Of a stretch of DNA of 42,500 bases, positions 34,391 through 42,500 are shown piece by piece (the stretch's first letter is position 1; each line of letters begins with the position of its first letter). The position numbers and the translations under genes were made by a program. Source of the stretch: Symbiodinium natans (Eukaryota > Sar > Dinophyceae > Suessiales > Symbiodiniaceae); contig CAJNDS010000272.1 of NCBI GenBank assembly GCA_905221605.1, positions 1 to 42,500 on the forward strand. The letters are read 5' to 3'. Below the pieces are notes generated by a model that saw only the letters and a list, made by a program, of their open reading frames with translations, was not told the DNA's origin and made no database searches.

Positions 34391-34980
34391 CATCACATGT
34401 TGACGTAACGACGGTGCCACTTGAGCTTGGGACCCAGAGACTCAAACTCATCTCGGGCACCTCGTTCAGGAGCCTACACTATTCCCAACACTGTCCACCC
34501 CCCCCCCCCCCCCACAAACAAAAGCTTGCTCTCATCACTATACGATTGCACATAAAGCACATAGAACTACCCAAAAGCTCCATTCTAATTGAATTGCAGG
34601 CCCCTATACTAGTAATTGAACCCGAGCAGGGGGCTCACGGCGAGTTGGCCGCTGAGTGGCGTCCGGAATATGCAGATTGTCAACCATGGTTTGGGAAATG
34701 CTTGAGGAATTGTAACATCTTGGAAGTCTTTCGTGAACAAGTCTTTCTGAATGTATGCCTTCTTCTTCCTGCAGGAGAGCTGGGATCTAGGCTCTTGCAG
34801 AGCCTCACCCATGATCTCTCTGTTAGTCTCCGGCTCAGAGCTGCTACTACACGTGCGCCTGGCTTGACTCGAACCGAGTCAGTGGGGCCACGTCAATAGC
34901 GCGTTGAGCAGATCCAGCTCACACCGCCGACGCCTCACTCGATGCTCGAAGCATTCGGGATCGGCCTCCACCTGCGGAGA

Positions 34981-35200
34981 GGTACCCTACTTTCCCCCTA
35001 AATATGCCCTTTAAGGGATTGTATCTAGTGCCCTACATCCCCCTCTTCAATATGCCCTTTAAGGGACTATATATATTGTATTATATATATATATATTATA
35101 TTTTTTTTTATATAGGGCCCTCTATCCCCCCAAATTATGCCCTTTAAGGGATTATATACAGTAATATACAGGGCCCTATGATTCCCTCATTCCCTCTACT
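34981..35200 (+). repeat. CCCTTTAAGGG dispersed repeat, three tandem units
   Basis: TATGCCCTTTAAGGGA at about 35004, 35056 and 35137, each followed by TA-rich sequence and a CCCTA spacer; it ends in GATTCCCTCATTCCCTC. Confidence 0.6.
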
Positions 35201-35371
35201 TCACCCAACAGTTCAGCAACCTCGGAGAGGTAGTGCTCCAGCTCCTTGATGTATCTCTCGTGTGCGTCGCGGTTGGGCGGCATGTTGACCCCTTTAGGCA
35301 GTACCTTACTGCTCCAACAACCAAGGGGAAACTAGGTTAACCTTTGATATTCCTACTAAATAAGGAAATTC

Positions 35372-35466
35372 AAGAAACCCTAAACCCTAAACCTACTAAA
35401 TAAGGAAACCCAAGAAACCCTAAACCCTAAACCCTAAACCCTAAACCCCAAACCCCAAACCCCAAA
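35372..35466 (-). repeat. CCCTAAA block, duplicated flank
   Basis: CTACTAAATAAGGAAA.TCAAGAAA precedes both halves, so the flank and array were duplicated together. Confidence 0.9.
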
Positions 35467-35489
35467 CCTTCAACTAAAGGCGAAGTAAG

Positions 35490-35644
35490 GCACCTGGGTG
35501 CCCCGCTGGCACCAGGACGAGCTGCGCCGAAACGTGTCATCCCGGATGCTGCAACTTCCCGCGCAGCCCATGCTCTTCCGAGGTCAGCAGTGGAGTCACT
35601 GGGTGTTGAGCCAGATGGACGGCTCCGGGGTGTACGAAGTGTGC
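35490..35644. CDS. Coding-like exon, strand uncertain
   Basis: On plus, 51 open codons begin after GTAAG and include WVPRWHQDELRRNVSSRM and LFRGQQWSHWVLSQMDG, ending at TGC|GTTTAGGG, a telomeric donor. On minus, a frame ending at CACCCAG|GTGCCT is also open and would continue the phase of the exon at 36186, but it is Arg/Ser/Gly-rich. The plus reading looks more like protein, yet every other gene here is on minus. Product not recognised. Confidence 0.4.
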
Positions 35645-35856
35645 GTTTAGGGTTTAGGGTTTAGGGTTTAGGGGTTAGGGTGCGTGCAGCTGATTTCAGG
35701 GGCATTGGCTAAGGCTGGCAGTAGACCAGAGGATTGAGAAATTGAGGGCTGATACAAGTCTCACTCGCGCAAACGTGGCCTCGTGCTTCCCTGGACTTCC
35801 CAATGAGCTACATTTGGAGAGTCGCAAGGTGTGCAGCAAAGAGGTGTCTAGTGAAG

Positions 35857-35957
35857 GGGTCGGAATACTTCCGAATGGTATTCCCTTCTGGCCCTTTTAT
35901 CAATACACGATCATTACCCCCAAAACCCTGTCCGAATTCTTAAGGCCCTCTATTGGA
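35857..35957 (+). repeat. Dispersed repeat of about 105 bases, copy 2
   Basis: Partner of 2681-2785, same orientation, with the shared core TTCCCTT.T.TGG.CCCTTT. Confidence 0.55.
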
Positions 35958-36110
35958 GTTCAGTGTGTTTTTGTCGGTTTTACGCGTTAGGGCAAGTGTT
36001 GCGAGCTCCCCACTTGCTCCGATGGCCCTCCCCTCAGCTTCCTCGGCTCGGACGACCACCATCGTTTCCATCATCATCGTCATTCTCACTGTTCTTGTGA
36101 TCGTAATACC

Positions 36111-36168
36111 CCTAAACCCTAAACCCTAAACCCTAAACCCTAAACCCTAAACCCTAAACCCTAAATCC
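36111..36168 (-). repeat. CCCTAAA block
   Basis: Eight units left of the exon at 36186. Confidence 0.95.
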
Positions 36169-36185
36169 CTGCTTTACAAGTACAC

Positions 36186-36296
36186 TGAGCCCGACCCTTC
36201 ACCAGAACATCCTGCGGGCTTGCCTCCTCTGGCCACAGCTGCTGCTCGGGATGCTTTGCCTCTGGGTTGTAGAACTCGCGTCCTCCATGTGCTGTG
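36186..36296 (-). CDS. Second oxygenase-like gene, exon h
   Basis: GGREFYNPEAKHPEQQLWPE continues to DVLVKGRA and ends at CA|GTGTAC. It is the leftmost exon I can chain; nothing to its left is clearly the same gene. Confidence 0.5.
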
Positions 36297-38774
36297 CTGA
36301 CAGCTCTTTAGGGCTTAGGGTTTAGGGTTGGAGGTTTAGGGTTCAGGGTTTGAGGTTTAGCATGAAGCTGCACTGAGTTAGGGTTTAGGGTTTAGGGTTT
36401 AGGGTTTAGGGTTTAGGGTTTAGGGTTTAGGGTTTAGGGTTTAGGGTTTAGGGTTTAGGGTTTAGGGTTAGCTGCGCTGAAGAGGTCCTTCATCAGAGCT
36501 GTAGTATGCATCCTTGACATCCATCGCAACGGTGGTGTTGCGCACGTAGAGCCACTCATTCAGGAGGTTGCCTGTGCCCAGGGACCCCCTTAAACCCTAA
36601 ACCCTAAACCCTAAACTCTAAAAACCCGCGCCCCAAATGAAGTCTCGGACCGCAAAGGGCCAGTTCTCCGAAAGCCCCCCGAGTCAGGTGATATCCTAGC
36701 CCCCAAGAATGTAAGCCTTGCAGACCCCGAGCAGAGCCTGGTGCACGTAGTACTGAAGTGTGATGGGTTTAGGGCGGGGGGGGGGGGTTCAGTCTGAGTT
36801 CCTGTATGGTACTGTAATGTTGGCAAGTCTGCTAGGTCCCGAAGTTCGTCATCTCCCTTTGTTTTCGTCAAACCCTAAACCCTAAACCCTAAACCCTAAA
36901 CCCTAAACCCTAATGTAGGCGCCTCGGCCGTCGTCTTGCTGCACCTCGTAGCACTTCCCCCTCGGGGTTGTCACGACACCATACGACCTGGCTGCTCATT
37001 CGGGTTTAGGGTGTTTGGTGTTTAGGGTTTAGGGTTTAGGGTTTCGGGTTTAGGGTAGAGTCTTAGTTGTCCAGTACCCAGGGGAACTAAAGGTTAACCT
37101 TTGGGATTATAAGGCGATTCTATTACCCTAAAAAGGTTAAAGGTTACCTACTCTACTACTAAGGAGTACAGTCTTCCTGCGCGGATTCTTGAAAAGGAGG
37201 CCTCTTCCTGTAAAAGGGAACCGGCGCATCTTTCAAGATAGGACAGCCCCAAAGCCTGCGTAACCAAGGCTATTTGGGTCCAAGGCTTGCAGATGTGGGT
37301 CACAAGGGGGGCTGCTCTACGGAGTGGAACCTTTTGGAGACCCCAAATAGTTTTCACCAGTTCAGGGCACCGCAAGGCCCCAAACCAGAAACCCTAAACC
37401 CCAAGAGACAGGCAACTTCTAAGCTCGCTAAATCTGCGAAGGGAAGAGCCCAAGCGTCAGCCCACCTGGGCGGATACCCGGCGGGCTTCGCGAAGCGCGC
37501 CTGTGCACGTTTTAGGGAAGCTTCAGCCTCAAGAGCGTCTGGGGGATGACGCGAAAATTCGTTCTGCAACTTGTCGACCTTGGGCCCACAAGAGGGGGAT
37601 TTAGGGTTTAGGGCTCTTTAGGCATAAGGAGCTAGACAGCCAACTTCCATTCATTCCCGTTCCTCAGGCCTCAGATCCCCGAATTCCTTCGGGCTTTCGG
37701 ATCAGCGAGTCCCCCCCCCTCTCCCCTGGAGTGTTATGGGTCATACATACCAGGTAAGAGCAATTACTACCAAACTGTAGGGATATAGAATGTAGAGTCC
37801 AGGAAGCGCGCCCTAAACCCTAAACCCTAAACCCTAAACCCTAAACCCATCTATCCCTAAACCTTAAACCCTAAACCCTAAATCCCTGGAACCCAACAAC
37901 AGGGAAAGCCCTAAGCTGAGGGCCTTGGTCTCCTGCGGCAGGGCGAAGAACTCCCGGCTCTTGGCCGTCGCCCTCGCCACGACTTCCTGCGCAGTGTGGC
38001 CCGTTCAGGGCGGTTTTGGGTGCACACTAGGGTTTAGGGTTCATCGTTCAGGGTGTAGGGAGGCTTGGGAGTCTACCACAAAGCAGAGGAGAAGTGAACC
38101 AGGGTTCGGGAAGGGAAGCCCTAAACCCGAAACCCTAAACTCCAAACCCTGCAACCCTAAACCCTAAACCCGAAAACCAAACTAAAACCTCCTAAGCGCC
38201 GTGGCTGACCACCAAAGCCCCGGGCCTCGGGCACTTCGGTCTCCACTAGTGCGACCTCAGGGAGTGAGGGAGCTGGGTGGAGACTGTGGAAGTCAGAAAC
38301 GCACCAAAAGGCGTCATCAGCCCGTTACCCCTGGTTCTTTTAGTAGGGAATGAGAGAATTCGGGCCCTACATAGACCATTTAAGGGATTGTACAGGGTCC
38401 CTCATTCCCTCCCAGAAGAACCAGCCAGTTCCAAAGGAATCAAGCCCTATTCAGCCCTAACAGCCACAAAGCCTGCACGCCCTGTCCCTTGGGAGCATCG
38501 CTCAAACTCCAAATCACTGCCGCAAAAAAAGCCTCAAAGCCCAAAAGAGACAACGACATCAACTCAAACACCCGCAAAATCCCTAACCCTAAGCCCTAAA
38601 CCCAACCCTAAACCCTAAACCCTAAACCCTAAACCCTAAACCCTAAACCCTAAACCCTAAACCCTAAACCCTAAACCCTAAACCGCCTGTTTGACCCTAG
38701 CCCCTAAACCCTATTTTGGGACCCCGCACCATGCCATGGTGTGCGAAAGCCCTTCGCAGGGCCGACACCTCTCG
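36186..38774 (-). CDS. Second oxygenase-like gene, partial
   Basis: Small minus exons agree in phase along the chain: 38774-38730, about 38234-38198, 37986-37924, 37578-37466, 36987-36909, 36752-36701, 36571-36478 and 36296-36186. The first three give EVSALRRAFAHHGM, GALVVSHG and SREFFALPQETK, which follow the order of a DIOX_N domain (helix, HG strand, FFALPxEEK). The later part contains AGYPP, YEVQQDDGRGAYI and RNTTVAMDVKDAYY, which I cannot assign. No HxD or RxS was found, so the catalytic half is either to the left, lost or different. The order and strand match the oxygenase at 15-30 kb, so a diverged tandem paralogue is possible. The 5' end lies beyond 38.8 kb or is not recognised. Confidence 0.5.
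36305..36469 (+). repeat. TTTAGGG blocks
   Basis: A degenerate part to 36360, then 13 perfect units at 36377-36469. Confidence 0.95.
36478..36571 (-). CDS. Second oxygenase-like gene, exon g
   Basis: NLLNEWLYVRNTTVAMDVK continues to YYSSDEGPL. Read straight on, a TAA follows after QRS; a GC donor (CA|GCGCAG) before it gives the phase needed by the next exon. Either a terminal or an internal exon. Confidence 0.5.
36701..36752 (-). CDS. Second oxygenase-like gene, exon f
   Basis: YYVHQALLGVCKAYILG runs from a TTCAG acceptor to a GC donor (G|GCTAGG). The phase fits both neighbours. Confidence 0.45.
36869..36914 (-). repeat. CCCTAAA block
   Basis: Six units; the last forms the donor of the exon at 36909. 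Confidence 0.95.
36909..36987 (-). CDS. Second oxygenase-like gene, exon e, telomeric donor
   Basis: YGVVTTPRGKCYEVQQDDG continues to AYIR. The donor is AGG|GTTTAGGG, the first heptamer of a telomere-like array (36869-36914 on plus). Phase 2 in, 0 out. Confidence 0.6.
37003..37056 (+). repeat. TTTAGGG block
   Basis: Seven units, 15 bases right of the exon at 36987. Confidence 0.92.
37466..37578 (-). CDS. Second oxygenase-like gene, exon d
   Basis: LQNEFSRHPPDALEAEASLK continues to FAKPAGYPP. It ends at a strong CCCAG|GTGGGC donor in phase 2. The complementary strand is also open, but the splice signals favour minus. Confidence 0.55.
37811..37886 (-). repeat. CCCTAAA block
   Basis: Nine units with one break. 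Confidence 0.92.
37924..37986 (-). CDS. Second oxygenase-like gene, exon c (FFALP motif)
   Basis: EVVARATAKSREFFALPQET is a close match to the DIOX_N segment after HGV. Acceptor CTGCGCAG; a GC donor gives phase 0-0. The preceding micro-exon, about 38198-38225/38234, reads GALVVSHG. Confidence 0.6.
38579..38684 (-). repeat. CCCTAAA block
   Basis: About 15 units, left of the exon at 38730. Confidence 0.96.
38730..38774 (-). CDS. Second oxygenase-like gene, exon a
   Basis: REVSALRRAFAHHGM runs between GCTTTCAG... style acceptor sequence (CTTTCAG) and ATG|GTGCGG. It is flanked by a long CCCTAAA array on the left and TTTAGGG on the right. Confidence 0.5.
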
Positions 38775-38780
38775 CTGAAA

Positions 38781-38831
38781 GGGTTTAGGGTTTAGGGTTT
38801 AGGGTTTAGGGTTTAGGGTTTAGGGTTTAGG
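38781..38831 (+). repeat. TTTAGGG block
   Basis: Seven units, 6 bases right of the exon at 38774. Confidence 0.96.
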
Positions 38832-39229
38832 ACGAGACCCAAGAGCAACCCAGGAATAAGAAGGCTGCCATTTTCTGTTTAGAGGGGCTCATAAGGGAAC
38901 CCAGACCCCGCAAAAAAAGGGAATCATGGCCTACTCTGGGTCCTAGGGGGTCTGGGCTTGGGGGTTATAGGGCTTCGGGGCGGTGACCCGGAGGGGCAGC
39001 ATCACATAGGGTTCAGGGTTCAAGGCAGCTCTACCAGGTGAGGCGGCTCCCTAAGTCAGGCTCCTTTGTTGTGTGACCCTGAACCCTAGGCACGGAGCAA
39101 GCCCTGATATTCGAAGGATCTACCAAAAGGATCGACGTGCAACCCCTTGAGTTGGCAACGAAAGCCTCTTGAGCGCTTTTTTGGGTTCCTGCAAGTTTTT
39201 GAAAGGCTGCTCCATATACAAGTATTCCT

Positions 39230-39402
39230 AGTTGTCCGGTAGCCTGGGGGAATTAACGGTCAACCTTTGTGATTATAAGGGGCTCCGACCACGCCAAGAA
39301 GGTTATAGGTTACCTACTCTACTACTAGGTATTTGGGATTATCAGGGGCTTATACTACCCCAAAAAAGATTAAAAGGCTACCGACTCGACTACTAGGTAT
39401 TT
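39230..39402 (+). repeat. GGTTAACCTTTG/CTACTACTAGG dispersed repeat
   Basis: Two head-to-tail units end in CTACTACTAGGTATTTGGG. Related copies at 37070-37165, 35310-35365, 41728-41795 and, partially, 25738-25762. Confidence 0.55.
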
Positions 39403-40137
39403 GGGCCCTTTGGGCAAGCTGCCACAGGGAGCCGCGCCTGGGCTTCACGCTCAGCCTGATTGCCCCGGCGAAATGCGGTAATGGAGACCTTGCCCCATCA
39501 ACATCGATGGTTTAGGGTTTAGGGTTTAAGGTTTAGGGTTTAGGGTTTGGGGAGCTGTAGACTTGCTGGTAGCCTTTGCATGATTTAGGTACCCCAAAAG
39601 GCGGAACTACAAGTAGATGTTTCAGTCATGAGATGCGTCGACGGACCTCGCCGGATGAACCCTAAACCCTAGTCCCTACCCCCCCTCGTCACCTGCTCGA
39701 TCTCCGCATGCTTCGCCCAAGACAACTGGAAGAGGAGGCCTGGGCTCAATCCCCTGAACGCACCACGTGCCCAAGAACTTTCAAGTCCCCCATGTTTAAA
39801 AATCATTCAATTACTCTTGTACGATTCCAATACTGTATGTCAGACTAGTTAGTACCCAACCTGCTGGTTAAAGGGCTCCACGCATTCCCATGCTGCTTTA
39901 CTTTGAGGGTTCCTGCCCATGCTGCTTTACCTACTTCTGCCGACCTACCTGCTGTTTAGCGGGCTCCACGCATTCCCAAAGGCTCCGGGCGACTCCCGTG
40001 CGTAGCTAGCTAGCCTTGTGCGAAGCACACTAAGGCCGGACGCCAGTGCCACCGACCCCGCCGTGCCGCCGGTGAACGTTTTTTTTGCGCAACATGGGAG
40101 AGCCCCGGACACCCCCAAAGGTCCGCCAAAGGGAGCA

Positions 40138-40245
40138 CATCATGAGCATCAGCGGGTTGAGTTCCGAAGCCCCAAGCGCGCATCAGGAGCATCAGCGGCC
40201 CCAGTCCGGGATGCCGGGTGCGCATCATGAGCATCAGCGGCTCCG
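40138..40245 (+). repeat. Tandem repeat, 42-43 base period
   Basis: CATCATGAGCATCAGCGG recurs at 40138, 40181 (one change) and 40223. Confidence 0.65.
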
Positions 40246-40984
40246 GCCTTGGATGACACGGCAGCCCACGCGTGCATAAGGTTTCCCTCTGTCGCCAAGC
40301 CCGTGCGTTCCGACTATGAAAGCCTACAGCTGACCCCATCGGGACGCACGCCGGGCAACTCGCTTCTGCCTGCGCTGCCCGCCCATGGGCGCAGCCCCTT
40401 AAATAACATTGAAATATAGTCATATTCCAATATTGTTTTTTTTACCATGTTATTGTATGAGCAGATTAGCATATTTGCAAATCTTCTATTGTTCTACTTT
40501 TCTAGTAGTCTATTCGTAGATTCATATATTCGCATATTTGTATATGTTAGTCTTATGGTACTCTAGTAGTATGGGTTTATAGCATTGCGATATTGTATTC
40601 ATATTGTGTGATACAACTAAACAACATTACCCCTATCCTCGCTTGTACGACTGCCTGGAAAGATAAGTCTGCACCGCCTCGCACATGATTTGCAGGCACC
40701 GGGCTCAGGGTTTAGGGTTCATGCCGACTCAGCATGCTTTCTTTCCACGCCAGCCAACAACACGACAACTACCGCGAGTTTTGCCGAAAGCAGAACAGAA
40801 AAAACAATCCAACTCGTTTACTCCTACCTGTCATGTCCTGTCATGACCCCTAAGGCCCGCAAAAGCATGTCTCAGTTTCCGGCAAGCGTTCAGCACCGGC
40901 AGCAGCATAGTTTAAGGAGGAACGGTGCAGCAAGGCCGCCAAAGAGTGGCTCGAGCCAGCAAGCTGTAGAGATCCTCCTTGAAG

Positions 40985-41216
40985 AGAGAAAGCGAGAAAG
41001 AGACACAGAGAGAGGGAGAGAGACAGGCAGAAACAGCGAGAGAGAGAGAGAGAGCGACAAAAAGAGAGCAAGAGAGAGAAAGAGAGAGAAAGAGAGAGAA
41101 AGAGAGAGAAAGAGAGAGAAAGAGAGAGAAAGAGAGAGAAAGAGAGAGAAAGAGAGAGAAAGAGAGAGAAAGAGAGAGAAAGAGAGAGAAAGAGAGAGAA
41201 AGAGAGAGAAAGAGAG
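40985..41216 (+). repeat. Purine microsatellite (GAGAAAGAGA)n
   Basis: Nearly pure A/G for about 230 bases with a 10-base period after 41070. The long charged or Ser/Leu ORFs across it are artefacts of the repeat. Confidence 0.9.
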
Positions 41217-42383
41217 CAGACGCTGCAGCTACAGAAGCAGCAGACACGCCTAAGCTAAGTCACTAAGTCATGAGGCTCCAAAGCAAAGCTGTCTGAGCTA
41301 GCACTGTGGACTCCGTGGAGTGGCGTAAATTCGTTCAGGAATTCGAAGTCGTGTAATTTTGCATGATTCAAAACAGCAGCAGGAAAGCCGAAATCAGTTG
41401 AGCTGGTCATATACAGTGCCTGACTGCTTGTGAAAGGTCCCAAATGTGATGATTGAAACTGAAAGTGTACGATAAGACAGCTGAGAAAGACGAACGCAAT
41501 ACACAATGAGTCCAGCACATTACCAATATGTATTTATATGTGTATGTACACATATATATATATGTGTATATACATGTATATTCTACATGTACTCAGCACG
41601 TACAGAAAATGAACAGGAGTGTTGAAGACCCACGCCCCAGCTTTTTCACGTTTGCATGCAGGCCCTGTGCCGAGCTGGAGTTCGGCTCGGCCCAGGTTGA
41701 ATTCTGTCACCTAGTTTAGGGTTTCTTACTTCTCCAATAACCAGGGGAAAAACAAAGGATAGACTTTGTTGTTCCTACTAAACAGGGAAGCTCAAGAAGT
41801 TTAAAGCTGTGGCGAAGAAAGGTTTAGGGATACTTAGCCTGCCTTAGCCTCCTCAATTTGTTGACAATGAACTTTGACACACGACCATGGAGTCGAGTTG
41901 GTTCCTCTGACTCCACCTGCCCAGGATGCTTGCTCAGTCCATGTCATCGAAGTTGGCCTAGCAGTGTCGACCACAGCAAGGAAGACAGGCAATGTATACG
42001 TACGTGTACACACATATATATATATATATACATACGTATGTTAGTTGAAAACAACATGTGGGCTATATTGAACCATAATCCCCGACAAGCAACTATGAGG
42101 CCCTGATTCATGCAGGTTGTCGGAGCTTCGAGTCTTAACCTGTGCAAGGCTCCAGGTTTGGCACGACCCTGAATGCGAGGCAGTTTGGGAGACCTTCGCA
42201 GGACCGCCAAACAGTACCTCTTCCGCCAGTTCTTGATGCTTTTCCGATATGGCTAGCACCCCCAATACACACACACACACCACGAAGTTGCTCAGCACTA
42301 AGGACAGTTTCACAGAACTGCCTTATCCCAGAGTACTTTGCCACGCAACTCGCAATGCGCTTACTTCTGTCATACTGTATCTG

Positions 42384-42440
42384 CAACCCTAAACCCTAAA
42401 CCCATAACCCTAAACCCTAAACCCTTAAACCCTAAACCCA
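42384..42440 (-). repeat. CCCTAAA block
   Basis: Eight units with small slips. Confidence 0.93.
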
Positions 42441-42500
42441 GCCGTTTTGCGAAGACCTCCGAGCCAGCATCCCATAATTCTCAGCTTCTGGCCGACACCC

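Larger units (their letters stand above)
31680..35370. other. Nearly telomere-repeat-free interval
   Basis: Only tiny heptamer traces (32210-32238, 32522-32532). It holds a poly-C run at 31701, a GGGATGTTC inverted-repeat element, diverged tandem repeats of about 370 bases, and CCCTTTAAGGG elements. No exon was convincing. Confidence 0.5.
38840..42380. other. Right-hand gene-poor interval
   Basis: A few short heptamer runs, the GGTTAACCTTTG dispersed repeat (39238-39400), 42-base tandem repeats (40138-40245), AT-rich sequence (40410-40620), a long GAGAAAGA microsatellite and TA/CA runs. No supported exon. Confidence 0.45.

Noticed and set aside
36478-36571. Reverse-transcriptase fragment (VAMDVKDAYY)
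   Set aside because: Only a short resemblance; the exon fits better in the phase-linked chain.
37274-37549. Plus ORF with KLAKSAKGRAQASAHLGG
   Set aside because: Complement of the minus exon at 37466-37578, which has proper splice sites and phase.
40010-40423. 137-codon minus ORF
   Set aside because: Mostly made by the 42-base tandem repeat; no motif.
40690-41266. ORFs of 95-187 codons, Arg/Glu-rich or Ser/Leu-rich
   Set aside because: They are translations of the GAGAAAGA microsatellite.

Overview
The window looks like nuclear DNA of a dinoflagellate, most like a Symbiodiniaceae-type alga. The grounds are interspersed plant-type telomeric heptamers (TTTAGGG/CCCTAAA), very short exons, introns that appear to start with GT, GC or GA and end in AG, and genes that nearly all read from the minus strand as in dinoflagellate unidirectional clusters. 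I reconstructed exons by hand from splice signals, codon phase and family motifs. None of it has been checked by alignment or RNA.

Reading the minus strand from right to left: (1) 38774-36186 holds eight or nine small exons of an oxygenase-like gene with a DIOX_N-like start. (2) About 31.5 kb to 14.87 kb holds the best reconstruction, an isopenicillin-N-synthase-like 2-oxoglutarate/Fe(II) dioxygenase split into some 24 exons of 35-120 bases. Its HxD, distal H and RxS residues lie on three different exons. (3) 12787 to about 11.9 kb is a METTL21/methyltransf_16-type lysine methyltransferase with possible acidic 3' exons to 11.45 kb. (4) 11210-9479 has exons that rebuild one ankyrin repeat. (5) 9046-7979 is a large exon (356 codons) of an unrecognised protein, followed by in-phase exons down to 6158, one of them ankyrin-like. 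(6) 2922 to about 0.4 kb is a DHHC protein S-acyltransferase whose cysteine-rich domain is spread over three exons joined through GA donors.

Sixty or more blocks of telomere-like repeat lie between these pieces. They are not random. Most exons of 35-110 bases have CCCTAAA just to the left and TTTAGGG just to the right on the plus strand. In gene sense, introns therefore tend to open with TTTAGGG and close with CCCTAAA. In several places the heptamer itself seems to supply the splice site. This is the most unusual feature of the window.

The gene-poor stretches (3.0-5.7, 12.8-14.9, 31.6-35.4 and 38.9-42.4 kb) contain microsatellites, G/C homopolymers, a diverged tandem repeat of about 370 bases and several small dispersed or inverted-repeat families. 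I saw no tRNA, rRNA, CRISPR array or bacterial-type operon.
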